Below the pieces are notes generated by a model. That model saw only the letters and a program-made list of their open reading frames with translations. It ran no database searches and was not told the origin of the DNA. Below are positions 7,627 to 16,526 of a stretch of 64,000 nt of DNA, in pieces. This stretch comes from Luteimonas abyssi (GTDB lineage Bacteria > Pseudomonadota > Gammaproteobacteria > Xanthomonadales > Xanthomonadaceae). How positions within the stretch are numbered: the first letter of the stretch is position 1; each line of letters opens with the position of its first letter. The DNA is taken from the NCBI RefSeq assembly GCF_001482195.1, contig NZ_KQ759763.1, positions 3,819,559 to 3,883,558 on the forward strand, given 5' to 3'. The translations under genes were made by a program, and so were the position numbers.

Positions 7627-9321
7627 ATGATGTCTCCCGAACCGTCTGCCGCGCCAGCACCGTCTCCCATCAACATCGCCGCCGTCCTGCCCCGGCTCGC
7701 CGCCGTGCATGCCGATCGCGTGGCCATGCGCTGCCCCGGCAAGGACGGTGCCTACGGCGTCGGCCTGACCTACGGCGAACTCGACGCGCGCAGCGATGCA
7801 ATTGCCGCCGGGCTGGCGCTGCGCGGGATCGTCCGCGGCACCCGTACGGTGGTGATGGTGCGACCGACGCCGGAATTCTTCCTGTTGATGTTCGCGCTGT
7901 TCAAGGCGGGTGCGGTGCCGGTGCTGGTGGATCCCGGGATCGACAGGCGCGCGCTGCGGCAGTGCCTGGACGAAGCCGAGGCGGAGGCCTTCGTCGGCAT
8001 CCCGCTGGCGCACGTGGCGCGCGTGGTGCTGGGTTGGGCGCGCTCGGCGACGGTCCGGATCACCACCGGCCGCCGGCGTTTGCTCGCCGATGCCACGTTG
8101 GTCGACGTCGAACGCGCAGGTGCGGGTGCCGGCCCGCAACTGGCCGACACCGGGCCGGACGATGTCGCCGGCATCCTGTTCACGAGCGGCTCCACCGGCG
8201 TGCCCAAGGGTGTGGTCTACCGGCACCGCCACTTCGTCGCGCAGATCGACATGATGCGCGAGGCGTTCGGCATCGTGCCCGGCGGCGTGGACCTGCCGAC
8301 GTTCCCGCCGTTCGCGTTGTTCGATCCGGCGCTGGGCCTGACCTCGATCATCCCCGACATGGATCCGACCCGTCCGGCCTCGGCCGACCCGTTGAAGCTG
8401 CATCGGGCGATCGAGCGGTTCGGCGTCGACCAGCTGTTCGGCTCGCCCGCGTTGATGCGGGTACTGGCCGAGTACGGCAAGCCGTTGCCGGGCGTGCGTC
8501 GGGTGACCTCGGCCGGCGCGCCGGTGCCCGGCGATGTGGTCGCACGCATGCGCGAGCTGCTGCCCGACGACGCATCGTTCTGGACGCCGTACGGCGCCAC
8601 CGAATGTCTGCCCGTGGCGGTGATCGAAGGCCGCGAGCTGGTCGCGCTGCGCGCGCGGACCGAGGCGGGCGAAGGCACCTGCGTCGGTCGTGCAGTCGCT
8701 CCCAATGAAATCCGCATCATCCGCATCCGCGACGATGCGATCCCGGAATGGGCACAGGCCGAGGTGCTGGCTGCGGGCGAGATCGGCGAGATCACCGTGG
8801 CCGGCCCGACGGTCACGGACACCTATTACAACCGCGAGGCGCAGACCCGGTTGGCGAAGATCGCCGAGACCCTGCCGGACGGCCGTGTGCGCACCGTGCA
8901 CCGGATGGGCGATCTGGGTTGGTTCGACGGCGACGGCCGGCTGTGGTTCTGCGGCCGCAAGTCGCACCGGGTCGAGACCGCCGACGGCCCGTTGTACACC
9001 GAGCAGGTCGAGCCGGTCTTCAACACCCATCCGCAGGTCGCGCGCACCGCCCTGGTCGGGGCCGGCGAAGCCCCGCGGCAGCTGCCGGTGCTGTGCGTGG
9101 AGCTGCGCGGACGTGCCGATGCGGCCCTGCGCAATCAGGTCGCCGCGGCACTGCGCGAGATCGGCGCGCGCCACCCGCACACCGCCGGGATCGCGGTGTT
9201 CCTGTTCCATCCGGGCTTTCCGGTGGACATCCGCCACAACGCCAAGATCGGTCGGGAGGCACTCGCATCCTGGGCCAACGAACGTCTGGCGCGGCGTGCG
9301 CGTCTGGAGGGTGCGGCATGA
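7627..9321 (+). CDS. oleC: OleC, beta-lactone synthetase (ANL superfamily)
   Basis: 564 residues of the adenylate-forming family. It uses ATP to cyclise a 2-alkyl-3-hydroxy acid to a beta-lactone. Visible core motifs are [16 protein letters not shown] (A3/P-loop), [12 protein letters not shown] (A5), [19 protein letters not shown] (A7-A8) and the C-terminal lysine in [13 protein letters not shown] (A10). ATG 7627 was preferred over ATG 7582 because the latter lies in the tandem repeat and because a -10-like hexamer sits six bases upstream of 7627. The extension from 7582 would add 15 non-conserved residues. Its TGA overlaps the oleD ATG (ATGA), so oleC-oleD is a coupled pair. Confidence 0.93.
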   Translation: MMSPEPSAAPAPSPINIAAVLPRLAAVHADRVAMRCPGKDGAYGVGLTYGELDARSDAIAAGLALRGIVRGTRTVVMVRPTPEFFLLMFALFKAGAVPVLVDPGIDRRALRQCLDEAEAEAFVGIPLAHVARVVLGWARSATVRITTGRRRLLADATLVDVERAGAGAGPQLADTGPDDVAGILFTSGSTGVPKGVVYRHRHFVAQIDMMREAFGIVPGGVDLPTFPPFALFDPALGLTSIIPDMDPTRPASADPLKLHRAIERFGVDQLFGSPALMRVLAEYGKPLPGVRRVTSAGAPVPGDVVARMRELLPDDASFWTPYGATECLPVAVIEGRELVALRARTEAGEGTCVGRAVAPNEIRIIRIRDDAIPEWAQAEVLAAGEIGEITVAGPTVTDTYYNREAQTRLAKIAETLPDGRVRTVHRMGDLGWFDGDGRLWFCGRKSHRVETADGPLYTEQVEPVFNTHPQVARTALVGAGEAPRQLPVLCVELRGRADAALRNQVAAALREIGARHPHTAGIAVFLFHPGFPVDIRHNAKIGREALASWANERLARRARLEGAA

Positions 9322-10328
9322 GGGTTCTGGTGACCGGGGGCGGTGGGTTTCTGGGCCAGGCGCTGTGCCGCGGCCTGGTGGCGCAGGGCCACGAGGTCGT
9401 GAGTTTCAACCGCGGGCTGTATCCGCAGCTCGATGCAATCGGGGTCCAGCAGGCGCGGGGCGACCTGGCCGATTTCGCGGCGGTGCGCGATGCGGCGCGC
9501 GGGACCGAGGCGGTGTTCCACAACGCCGCCAAGGCCGGCGCCTGGGGCAGCTACGAGAGCTACCACGAGGCCAATGTGGTCGGGACGCGCAACGTCATCG
9601 AGGCCTGCCGGATGCACGGGATCGGCCGACTGGTCTACACCTCCACCCCGAGCGTGACCCACCGGGCCACGCATCCGGTGGAGGGCGGCACGGCCGACAC
9701 CGTGCCGTATGGCGAGCATCTCAAGGCGCCCTATGCGGCCACCAAGCGCGAGGCCGAGGAGATGGTGCTGGCGGCCAATGCCGGTGACCTCGCCACCGTC
9801 GCGCTCCGTCCGCGACTGATCTGGGGTCCGGGCGACAACCAGTTGCTGCCGCGCCTGGTGGAGCGGGCCCATGCCGGGCGCCTGCGCTTCGTCGGCGACG
9901 GCCTCAACCGGATCGACACGACCTACATCGACAACGCCGCCCAGGCGCACCTGGATGCCTTCGCCCATCTCGCACCCGGTGCTGCCTGCGCCGGGCGCGC
10001 CTACTTCATCAGCAACGGCGAGCCGATGGCGGTGCGCGACATCGTCAACGCGCTCCTGGACGCGGCCGGCGCGCCGCGGGTGGACAAGACGATCCCGTTC
10101 CGGGTGGCCTATGCCGCGGGTGCGGTCTGCGAGGTGCTGTGGCCGTTGCTGCGGCGCCGGGACGAGCCGCCGATGACGCGGTTCCTCGCCGAGCAACTGG
10201 CGACCACACACTGGTACGACATGGCGCCCGCGAACCGGGATTTCGGCTACGTGCCCCGGGTCCCCATTCACGAAGGACTCACCCGGCTGAAGGCCAGCTG
10301 GGATGCCCGTGCGGCCCTCACCCGATGA
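9318..10328 (+). CDS. oleD: OleD, NADPH-dependent 2-alkyl-3-ketoalkanoate reductase
   Basis: 336 residues, extended SDR. It reduces the OleA product to the 2-alkyl-3-hydroxy acid used by OleC. Motifs are the glycine-rich [13 protein letters not shown] at the N-terminus, the catalytic Ser/Thr region YTSTPSV and YAATK with Tyr and Lys. [15 protein letters not shown] and [15 protein letters not shown] are typical of the NAD-dependent epimerase-like 3-beta-HSD subgroup that contains OleD. The ATGA overlap with oleC implies coupled translation and matched amounts of the two enzymes, which act in sequence. DUF1328 follows 60 bases later on the same strand. Confidence 0.93.
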   Translation: MRVLVTGGGGFLGQALCRGLVAQGHEVVSFNRGLYPQLDAIGVQQARGDLADFAAVRDAARGTEAVFHNAAKAGAWGSYESYHEANVVGTRNVIEACRMHGIGRLVYTSTPSVTHRATHPVEGGTADTVPYGEHLKAPYAATKREAEEMVLAANAGDLATVALRPRLIWGPGDNQLLPRLVERAHAGRLRFVGDGLNRIDTTYIDNAAQAHLDAFAHLAPGAACAGRAYFISNGEPMAVRDIVNALLDAAGAPRVDKTIPFRVAYAAGAVCEVLWPLLRRRDEPPMTRFLAEQLATTHWYDMAPANRDFGYVPRVPIHEGLTRLKASWDARAALTR

Positions 10329-10388
10329 CGACCTGAACCTGCGCAGGATGAGCGCCACGCCACTCCCGGCCGTCATGGAGACGCTCCG

Positions 10389-10547
10389 ATGCTCAGTTAC
10401 GCCGTCATCTTCTTCGTCATCGCCATCATCGCTGCGCTGCTCGGTTTCAGTGGCATCGCCGGCGCCGCCACCAACATCGCCTGGATCCTGTTCGTCGTGT
10501 TCCTGGTCCTCGCCGTGATCTCGATGATCCGCGGTCGAAGGGTCTGA
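10389..10547 (+). CDS. DUF1328 (YtjA-like) small membrane protein
   Basis: A 52-residue protein with two hydrophobic helices: [20 protein letters not shown], then [20 protein letters not shown], ending MIRGRRV. This is the characteristic short two-helix pattern of the DUF1328 inner-membrane family, often found near stress genes; its function is unknown. The start ATG at 10389 is preceded by GGAGACGCTCC, giving a reasonable ribosome-binding site. The gene is very short but sits in a clear gap, and its sequence matches the family closely. Confidence 0.85.
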   Translation: MLSYAVIFFVIAIIAALLGFSGIAGAATNIAWILFVVFLVLAVISMIRGRRV

Positions 10548-10602
10548 CGACTGCACGTAGCGCCCGATGATCCCCCGGATCTGACGGCGCAAGCGTCGCA
10601 AC

Positions 10603-10639
10603 ACGAAGCCCGCCGTGCGTCGCCGCCGGCGGGCTTCGT
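10603..10639 (+). terminator. Intrinsic terminator after oleD/DUF1328
   Basis: A perfect 13-bp stem, ACGAAGCCCGCCG (10603-10615) with CGGCGGGCTTCGT (10627-10639), and an 11-base loop. A weak T-run (CGTTCC) follows. The GAAGCCC...GGGCTTC arms resemble the hairpin after fadL at 58758. Confidence 0.72.
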
Positions 10640-10714
10640 CGTTCCGGCGCCGGGTGTGGACGTCTCCGCTCCATCGCGTCCTACGCCGCCATCAGCCTCC
10701 GTCCGCCCCGCCGC

Positions 10715-10720
10715 TACAAT
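10715..10720 (+). promoter_or_regulatory. Candidate -10 box for ubiJ, consistent with leaderless start
   Basis: TACAAT followed by GCCGCC and then ATG 10727. The six-base gap would put the transcription start at the start codon itself. Confidence 0.5.
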
Positions 10721-10726
10721 GCCGCC

Positions 10727-11383
10727 ATGGCCGGACCTTCTTCTCTCCCCTTCGCGTGGAAACCGCTTGCCGGTCGCGCTCTGGAGCTTGCGCTCGAGCG
10801 CATGCTCGCGCTCGATCCCGATACCCGCGACGCGCTGCGTGCGCTCGACGGGCGCCATGTGGACATCCGGCTGGACGCGCCCGCGCTGGCACTGCGGCTG
10901 GATGTCGACGGTCAGCGGCTACGGGTCGGTCCGCTGGTCGACGATGCGCCGGCCGATCTGGCCGTGCGGGGCAGCCTCGGGGGGTTCCTCGCCCAGTTGC
11001 CGTTCCTGCAACGCGACGGCGCGACCGCGACCGGCCGGGTGCGCCTGGAAGGGGATGCGGACCTGGCCCGACGACTGCAGTCGCTCGCACGCGGTTTCGA
11101 CCCGGACTGGCAACTGCCGTTCGCGCAGGTGTTCGGCGACGTGCTGGGCGTGCAGATCGCGCAGGCGGTGGCCACTGGCCTGTCCCGGGCGCGGGTGGTG
11201 GGACGGACCCTGGCCGAGAGCACCGCGGAGTACCTGACCGAAGAGTCGCGCGACGTCGTGGGGCGTCACGAGCTCGATGCCTTTTTCGACGACGTCGACG
11301 GTCTGCGCGACGGTGTGGAACGCCTGCAGGCGCGGGTGACCCGCCTGCGGCGGTCGCGCGGCGGCGGGGAGACGGCCGCATGA
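10727..11383 (+). CDS. ubiJ: Ubiquinone biosynthesis accessory factor UbiJ (SCP2 domain)
   Basis: 218 residues. The N-terminal half has the hydrophobic-pocket SCP2 lipid-binding pattern ([14 protein letters not shown], then [14 protein letters not shown] and [14 protein letters not shown]). The C-terminal half contains the conserved [16 protein letters not shown] region and a charged helical end. UbiJ supports the soluble ubiquinone-ring-modifying complex by binding lipid intermediates. The identity is supported by the direct coupling to ubiB: its TGA overlaps the ubiB ATG (ATGA at 11380). In Escherichia coli the order is ubiE-ubiJ-ubiB; here no ubiE precedes it. A leaderless promoter is likely. 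Confidence 0.85.
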   Translation: MAGPSSLPFAWKPLAGRALELALERMLALDPDTRDALRALDGRHVDIRLDAPALALRLDVDGQRLRVGPLVDDAPADLAVRGSLGGFLAQLPFLQRDGATATGRVRLEGDADLARRLQSLARGFDPDWQLPFAQVFGDVLGVQIAQAVATGLSRARVVGRTLAESTAEYLTEESRDVVGRHELDAFFDDVDGLRDGVERLQARVTRLRRSRGGGETAA

Positions 11384-13059
11384 CCGCGCTGCGTCGTGCG
11401 CTGCGCATCGCCCGGGTCCTGTTGCGCTACCGACTGGACGACCTGCTGACCGGAACCCCGGCCGAACGTTGGCTGCGTCTGGCGCGCCCGTTCGTGCCGC
11501 GTGCCTCGCGCGAGGTCGCGGCGATGCCGCCGGGCGAGCGGCTGCGGCTGGCGTTGCAGGAACTCGGGCCGATCTTCGTGAAGTTCGGGCAGATCCTGTC
11601 CACCCGGCGCGATCTGGTGCCGCCCGACATCGCCGAGCAGCTGGCCCTGCTGCAGGACCGCGTGGCCCCGTTCGACGGACAGGTCGCGTGCGGCCTGGTC
11701 GAGCGCGCGCTGGGCCTCGACATCGGCGTCGCCTTCGCCCGGTTCGACATCGCGCCGCTGGCCTCGGCCTCGGTCGCCCAGGTCCACGCCGCCACCTTGC
11801 ACGGCGAGGCCGGCGTGCCCGGCCGCGAGGTGGTGGTGAAAGTGTTGCGCCCGGGCGTCGAGGGCCGGATCGCGAGCGACATCGCGTTGCTGCGCCGGAT
11901 CGCCGCCCTGGTCGATCGCACCCACCCGAATGCCGACAAGATCCGCCCGCGCGAGGTCGTGGCCGAGATCGAGAACACCCTCGCCGCGGAACTCGACCTG
12001 CTGCGCGAGGGCGCCAACGCCTCGGTGCTGCGCCGGCACTGGATCGGCTCCGACGATCTCTACGTACCCGATGTCGTGTGGAGCCACACCGCGGATCGGG
12101 TCCTGACCCTGGAGCGCGTGCACGGCATTCCCAGCGACGACATCGCCGCCCTCGACGCCGCCGGCATCGACCGGCGCGCGCTGGCGGCCAAGGGGGTGCG
12201 GGTGTTCTACACCCAGGTGTTCCGCGACAATTTCTTCCACGCCGATGCGCATGCCGGCAACATCTGGGTCGATCCGGACCCCGCGCGCGTGCGCGATCCG
12301 CGCTTCATCGCCCTGGATTTCGGCATCGTCGGCCAGCTCTCGCGCGAGGACCAGTACTACCTCGCCGAGAATTTCATGGCGATCTTCAATCGCGACTACC
12401 GGCGCATCGCCGAACTGCACGTGCAGGCCGGCTGGATGCCGGCGCATGTGCGCATCGACGAACTGGAAGCGGCCACCCGTGCGGTCTGCGAGCCGTACTT
12501 CACCCGGCCGTTGTCGGAGATCTCGCTGGCGGAGGTGCTGGGCAAGCTGTTCCGCACTGCGCAGCGCTACGAACTGACCCTGCAGCCGCAACTGATCCTG
12601 CTGCAGAAGACGCTGCTGTCGATCGAGGGCCTGGGTCGCCTGCTGGATCCGAAGATCGACATCTGGGCGGTCGCGCGCCCGGTGCTGCAGAAGATCCTGC
12701 TCGAGCGCTACAGCCCGCGCCGGTTGGCCGGCGAATTCCGTCGCCGCCTGCCGGAGCTGGTCACCCACGCACCCGAGATGCCGGTGCTGCTGCACGCCTG
12801 GTTGCGGCAGCAGGTCGAGGGCCGGCACGAGCTGCAGATGCGTTCGACCGATCTGGCGGCGTTGACCGCCAGCGTGCACGGCCTGCAGCGGCGTGTGGTG
12901 GGGGCGATCGTCGGCGTCGGCCTGCTGATCGCCGCTTCGGTGCTGTATGCGCTCGAAGCCGGCGGCCCGCGCCTGGCCGACGTGCCGCTGGCGACCTGGG
13001 TGGCCGGGCTGGGCGGGGTGTGGGCGCTGTTCGCGGCCTGGCCGCGAAAGCCCCGTTGA
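11380..13059 (+). CDS. ubiB: UbiB, atypical kinase-like ubiquinone biosynthesis protein
   Basis: 559 residues, ADCK/UbiB family. It carries the signature [14 protein letters not shown] (KxGQ motif, about residues 67-80), an ATP-binding region with [12 protein letters not shown] and [12 protein letters not shown], the [12 protein letters not shown] loop and the LDFGIVG metal site. Two C-terminal hydrophobic helices ([20 protein letters not shown] and [18 protein letters not shown]) would anchor it in the inner membrane. It is an ATPase needed for ubiquinone (coenzyme Q) synthesis, probably extracting lipid intermediates. The ATGA overlap with ubiJ shows coupling. It probably continues into the pseudouridine synthase gene. 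Confidence 0.95.
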   Translation: MTALRRALRIARVLLRYRLDDLLTGTPAERWLRLARPFVPRASREVAAMPPGERLRLALQELGPIFVKFGQILSTRRDLVPPDIAEQLALLQDRVAPFDGQVACGLVERALGLDIGVAFARFDIAPLASASVAQVHAATLHGEAGVPGREVVVKVLRPGVEGRIASDIALLRRIAALVDRTHPNADKIRPREVVAEIENTLAAELDLLREGANASVLRRHWIGSDDLYVPDVVWSHTADRVLTLERVHGIPSDDIAALDAAGIDRRALAAKGVRVFYTQVFRDNFFHADAHAGNIWVDPDPARVRDPRFIALDFGIVGQLSREDQYYLAENFMAIFNRDYRRIAELHVQAGWMPAHVRIDELEAATRAVCEPYFTRPLSEISLAEVLGKLFRTAQRYELTLQPQLILLQKTLLSIEGLGRLLDPKIDIWAVARPVLQKILLERYSPRRLAGEFRRRLPELVTHAPEMPVLLHAWLRQQVEGRHELQMRSTDLAALTASVHGLQRRVVGAIVGVGLLIAASVLYALEAGGPRLADVPLATWVAGLGGVWALFAAWPRKPR

Positions 13060-13100
13060 GCCCCCCCGACGCCAAACTGCCGGAGACATCCGGACCGGAC

Positions 13101-13913
13101 GTGCGCACATGCGCCGGGGGCGAGGCCATCGCAGCCCCGTCCGCCAGGCATGATGCGCTCGAGGGGCCTCAGGCGCCGGTGCCCGTGCTCTACCAGGATG
13201 ACGTCCTGGCGGTCGTCGACAAGCCCGCCGGGCTGACCGTGCACAGCAGCAAGCTGACCGGCGCGGAGCCGACGTTCCTGGTCGACCGGCTGCGCGCGCA
13301 ACTCGGCCGCCAGATCTTCCTGGCCCACCGGCTCGATCGCGCCACCAGCGGGTGCATCCTGGTCGCATTCGACCGCGCCACCGCGGGTCTGCTGGGCGAA
13401 CAGTTGATGTCGCGCGAGGTCGACAAGGCGTATCTGGCCGTGTGTCGCGGCTGGCCGGCCGACGCCGGATTCACTGTCGACCATGCGCTCGACGGCGGGC
13501 CGGGAAAGCCGCAGAAGAAACCTGCCGTGACCGAATTCGAGCGCCTGGCCACCCTGGAGCTGCCGATGCCCACCGGCCAGTTCCCCACCGCGCGCTACGC
13601 GCTGCTGCGCGCCCGGCCGCTCACCGGCCGCTTCCGGCAGATCCGCAGGCACCTCAAGCACCTGTCGCATCACCTCATCGGCGACACCAGCCACGGCGAC
13701 GGCCGCCACAACCGAAATTTCCGGATGCTCGGCATCCACCGGATGCTGCTGCACGCCTCGGCGCTCTCGTTCCGCCACCCGGTGGACGGGCGCATGTTGC
13801 GGGTGGAGGCCGCGGCCAGCGGCGAATTCGCGCGCGCGCTGGCGTTGTTCGAACCGCACGCCGGTCCGCTTGCCGAGGGCGTCTCGCGCCCGGAGGAGCG
13901 CTCCGAGCGCTAG
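13101..13913 (+). CDS. truC: tRNA pseudouridine synthase TruC-like (Psi65)
   Basis: About 270 residues from GTG 13101. The RluA-family catalytic motif FLAHRLDRATSGCIL with its Asp is present, preceded by AVVDKPAGLTVHSSKL. PVTEFERL-like and LTGRFRQIRRHLKHLSHHLIGD match the TruC group, which isomerises U65 in some tRNAs. The start is uncertain. A TTG at 13056 overlaps the ubiB stop (TTGA), and GTGs at 13179 and 13185 sit just before the conserved LYQDD block; no ATG is available in this frame. Whichever start is used, it follows ubiB closely and is likely cotranscribed. Confidence 0.88.
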   Translation: MRTCAGGEAIAAPSARHDALEGPQAPVPVLYQDDVLAVVDKPAGLTVHSSKLTGAEPTFLVDRLRAQLGRQIFLAHRLDRATSGCILVAFDRATAGLLGEQLMSREVDKAYLAVCRGWPADAGFTVDHALDGGPGKPQKKPAVTEFERLATLELPMPTGQFPTARYALLRARPLTGRFRQIRRHLKHLSHHLIGDTSHGDGRHNRNFRMLGIHRMLLHASALSFRHPVDGRMLRVEAAASGEFARALALFEPHAGPLAEGVSRPEERSER

Positions 13914-13974
13914 CCGCGGGGCGCCCCGACCAGGACGGGCAGGGCGAACCCATGCGGTGCCTGGATGGGTCGGA

Positions 13975-14472
13975 TCACTCCGCGGCGGTGGTCTCGCGGA
14001 TGTCCTGTTCCATCTGCTGCAGCATCGGCATGACCAGCGTCTGTACCGCTTCCATGGTGTGCTGCATCAGCTGCGGCAGGCGGTCGAGCAGCTTCTGGCC
14101 GGCCTCGCTGGAATAGAAGCCGATCATCGCGTCCATGTCCTCGGCGGTGAATGTCTTGAGGTAGATGTCGCGATAGATCGGCGCCAGGCGCTCCCACGAC
14201 AAGGCCTCGACGATGCGCGCGTTGCTGGTCTGCAGGACCTCGGTCAAACGCGCGCGTTCGGCGTCCTCGATCTCCTGGCCGGCGGTGAGCTGCGCCAGCA
14301 TCTGCTGCTGGGACATCTGGATCTGCGGCAGGATCGCGTCGACCGTTTCCCGGGCGCGCATCACCTCCATCAGGCGGTCGGCCTGGGCGGGCGTGCCGTC
14401 CTGGGCGTTGGCGGCGACCGGGGCCAGGACCAGGGCGGCGAGCAGGGCGAAGCAGCGGAACATCGAAGACAT
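13975..14472 (-). CDS. DUF2059 exported protein
   Basis: 165 residues. A signal peptide is clear (MSSMFRCFALLAALVLAPVAANA before QDG). The mature part is helical and has the conserved block APIYRDIYLKTFTAEDMDAM and FYSSEAGQKLLDRLP typical of DUF2059 proteins, which are periplasmic and of unknown role. Its promoter region lies behind an 18-bp inverted repeat that may end the YitT transcript upstream. Convergent with truC. Confidence 0.85.
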   Translation of the reverse strand: MSSMFRCFALLAALVLAPVAANAQDGTPAQADRLMEVMRARETVDAILPQIQMSQQQMLAQLTAGQEIEDAERARLTEVLQTSNARIVEALSWERLAPIYRDIYLKTFTAEDMDAMIGFYSSEAGQKLLDRLPQLMQHTMEAVQTLVMPMLQQMEQDIRETTAAE

Positions 14473-14499
14473 GGCGCGTCCTTGTCGAAAAACGGAAAT

Positions 14500-14550
14500 G
14501 GATGGTCCGGGCCGCGGCCCGGCGCGTCAAATCCGCGGCCCGGGCCATCC
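14500..14550 (-). terminator. Large 18-bp hairpin between yitT-like gene and DUF2059 gene
   Basis: GGATGGTCCGGGCCGCGG (14500-14517) pairs with CCGCGGCCCGGGCCATCC (14533-14550) over 18 positions with one G-T wobble and a 15-base loop. On the minus strand it is followed by ATTTCCGTTTTTCG. It may terminate the upstream gene or form a leader structure for DUF2059. Confidence 0.65.
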
Positions 14551-14596
14551 GGATCGGGCGCGGTGTCGTCCGCGGCCGACCTCCGGGCCTGGTGCG

Positions 14597-15325
14597 TCAG
14601 ACGCCCATGTAGCGGCCGGGACGATGGTTGAACATCAGTACCAGGCTCAGAACCAGGGCGCCGATGGCCGAATACAGCACCTGGCGCGGCTCGAACAGCA
14701 ACAGCGCCACCGCCATCAGCGAGGTATCGAACGCCATCTGGATCCGGCCGGCGCTCCAGCCCCGCGTGCGTTGCAGGTAGACCGCCAGGATCCCCAGGCC
14801 GCCGAGGCTGGCGCGATGGCGGATGAAGAACAGGATCCCGAGACCGGTCAGCGCGCCGCCCACGATGGCCGAGTAGAGCGGGGTCATGTGCGCATAGCCG
14901 GCCCACTCGGGCAGCCGGTCGGCGAGAAACCCGACCGCGGCCACCGCGGCAAAGGTCTTGAGGGTGAACTCCCAGCCCATGCGCCGTACCGACAGCCAGT
15001 AGAACGGCAGGTTGACCAGCACGAACAACAGACCGAACGCCCAGCCCAGGGCGTGATGCAGCATCAGCGCCACGCCGGCCATCCCGCCGATGACCAGTCC
15101 GCCCTGCGCGAAGACGGCCAGCCCCAGCGATGCGGTGAGCGTGGCCAGCAGCAAACCCTGCACGTCTTCCACGGGCGTATGCCGGCCGAGGGCCGCCTGT
15201 GCGGCGGTGCCGGCGGAGTCCGGCGGCGGCGTCAGCGGGCCGGAGGTCAGCGGCGGGCTGTGCGCCGGGTCGTGGTCGTCACCGTCGGGCGGCAACGAGG
15301 AAATGGAAGAATCGGAGGTCTTCAT
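14597..15325 (-). CDS. YitT family membrane protein
   Basis: 242 residues. The N-terminal 50 residues are a polar, proline-rich cytoplasmic tail. The rest has five or six hydrophobic segments, including GLLLATLTASLGLAVFAQGG, LPFYWLSVRRMGWEFTLKTF and the conserved GLGIAVY-like GLGILAVYLQRTRGWSAG. The sequences GLVIGGMAGVALMLHH and TTGG-like glycine-rich loops suit the DUF161/YitT family, which has no experimentally defined substrate. Start ATG 15325 was chosen from codon usage. Upstream sequence to 15409 is open but not protein-like. Confidence 0.82.
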   Translation of the reverse strand: MKTSDSSISSLPPDGDDHDPAHSPPLTSGPLTPPPDSAGTAAQAALGRHTPVEDVQGLLLATLTASLGLAVFAQGGLVIGGMAGVALMLHHALGWAFGLLFVLVNLPFYWLSVRRMGWEFTLKTFAAVAAVGFLADRLPEWAGYAHMTPLYSAIVGGALTGLGILFFIRHRASLGGLGILAVYLQRTRGWSAGRIQMAFDTSLMAVALLLFEPRQVLYSAIGALVLSLVLMFNHRPGRYMGV

Positions 15326-15471
15326 GGGGAAATGTGCTGCGGTGCAACATGATCGCAGCGGGTCGCAGCCGCGACAATCCCCGGTCTGATGTCTTGCATG
15401 AATTGCCAATACCGACCTCGCATCGCGTGGCGCCTGCAGTGCGCGTACGTCCCGCCCGGGTGTGCGCGCGC

Positions 15472-15894
15472 ATGAGTACGCGCGAAATCCGGATTCCGGA
15501 GAGCGAGCTCGTCGAGCGCTTCGTGCGTGCCAGCGGCCCGGGCGGACAGAACGTCAACAAGGTCGCGACCGCGGTCGAGTTGCGCTTCGACATCGCCGGC
15601 TCGCCCTCGCTGGACGAGGCCCTGCGCGTGCGCCTGCTCGCCCGGCGCGATCGCCGGGTGACCGCGGAGGGCGTGCTGGTGATCAGCGCGCAGCGCTTCC
15701 GCACCCAGGAGCGCAACCGCGAAGATGCGCGCGCGCGGCTGCAGGCGTTCGTGGATGCGGGTCTGCACGTGGCCGCACCCCGTGTCGCCACGCGTCCCAC
15801 CCGTGCGTCGAAGCAACGTCGGCTCGACGGCAAGCGGGTCCGCAGCGATCTCAAACGCGGTCGTGGCCGCGGCCGAACCGACTGGAGCGATTGA
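15472..15894 (+). CDS. arfB: Peptidyl-tRNA hydrolase ArfB (YaeJ)
   Basis: 140 residues. The class I release-factor motif ASGPGGQNVNKVATAVELRF contains the catalytic GGQ that hydrolyses peptidyl-tRNA. The protein is short, lacks a codon-recognition domain and has the basic C-terminal tail (SKQRRLDGKRVRSDLKRGRGRGR) that inserts into the mRNA channel of stalled ribosomes. This identifies ArfB, which rescues stalled ribosomes, rather than PrfA or PrfB. Start ATG 15472. The downstream acyltransferase gene begins at a TTG two bases after its stop. Confidence 0.92.
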   Translation: MSTREIRIPESELVERFVRASGPGGQNVNKVATAVELRFDIAGSPSLDEALRVRLLARRDRRVTAEGVLVISAQRFRTQERNREDARARLQAFVDAGLHVAAPRVATRPTRASKQRRLDGKRVRSDLKRGRGRGRTDWSD

Positions 15895-15895
15895 T

Positions 15896-16513
15896 TTGGA
15901 TCCGACCCCCCAACGCCAGGACGATGTCCTGATTCCATTGCCGCCCAACGCCCCCCGGGTGAAATTCAACCGGTTCACGCGCTGGGGCGGTCGTACGATC
16001 CTGCGTGCGGGCGGCTGGCGGATGGTGGGCGAATTCCCGGACATCCCGCGGCTGGTGATGATCGGCGCGCCGCACTCGTCGAACTGGGACGGCCTGTGGG
16101 CGTTCGGTGCCAAGGCGGGGCTGGGGCTGGATGTCCGCATCCTCGGCAAGGACTCGTTGTTCCGGGTGCCGGTGCTCGGCTGGATGCTGCGGCAGCTGGG
16201 CGTGATCCCGGTCGACCGGGCGGCCGCCAGCGGCGTGATCAAACAGGCCGCGCAGCTCATCCGCGGCCACGAGCGTTTCTGGTACGGGCTGGCGCCGGAA
16301 GGCACCCGCAGCCGCGTCGAGCATTGGAAGACCGGCTTCTGGAAGATCGCCAAGGCCGCGGACGTGCCGGTGCTGCCGGTGTACTTCCACTATCCCGACC
16401 GGATCATCGGCGTCGGCCCGCTGTTTCATCTCGGCGACGACATGGCCGCCGACATGGCCGAGATCCGGGCCTGGTACCGGCCGTGGATGGGCAAGAACCG
16501 CGGGACGCTGTGA
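15896..16513 (+). CDS. 1-acyl-sn-glycerol-3-phosphate acyltransferase family protein
   Basis: 205 residues of the PlsC-type acyltransferase superfamily. The HX4D catalytic motif is visible as APHSSNWDG and the acceptor-binding motif as APEGTRSR, with FYGLAPEG nearby. The ending WYRPWMGKNRGT fits a small PlsC-like subgroup seen in many proteobacteria. It probably acylates a lysophospholipid or similar acceptor. TTG 15896 is the only credible start, because arfB ends at 15894 and no ATG lies near. The two are likely cotranscribed. It is convergent with a LysR gene 13 bases away and no terminator hairpin is visible. Confidence 0.88.
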   Translation: MDPTPQRQDDVLIPLPPNAPRVKFNRFTRWGGRTILRAGGWRMVGEFPDIPRLVMIGAPHSSNWDGLWAFGAKAGLGLDVRILGKDSLFRVPVLGWMLRQLGVIPVDRAAASGVIKQAAQLIRGHERFWYGLAPEGTRSRVEHWKTGFWKIAKAADVPVLPVYFHYPDRIIGVGPLFHLGDDMAADMAEIRAWYRPWMGKNRGTL

Positions 16514-16526
16514 GTGCCGTATCGTC

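Noticed and set aside
13948..13970. Terminator between truC and DUF2059 gene (ACCCAT/ATGGGT)
   Set aside because: The stem is only six base pairs with an 11-base loop and no T-run, so the evidence is too weak.
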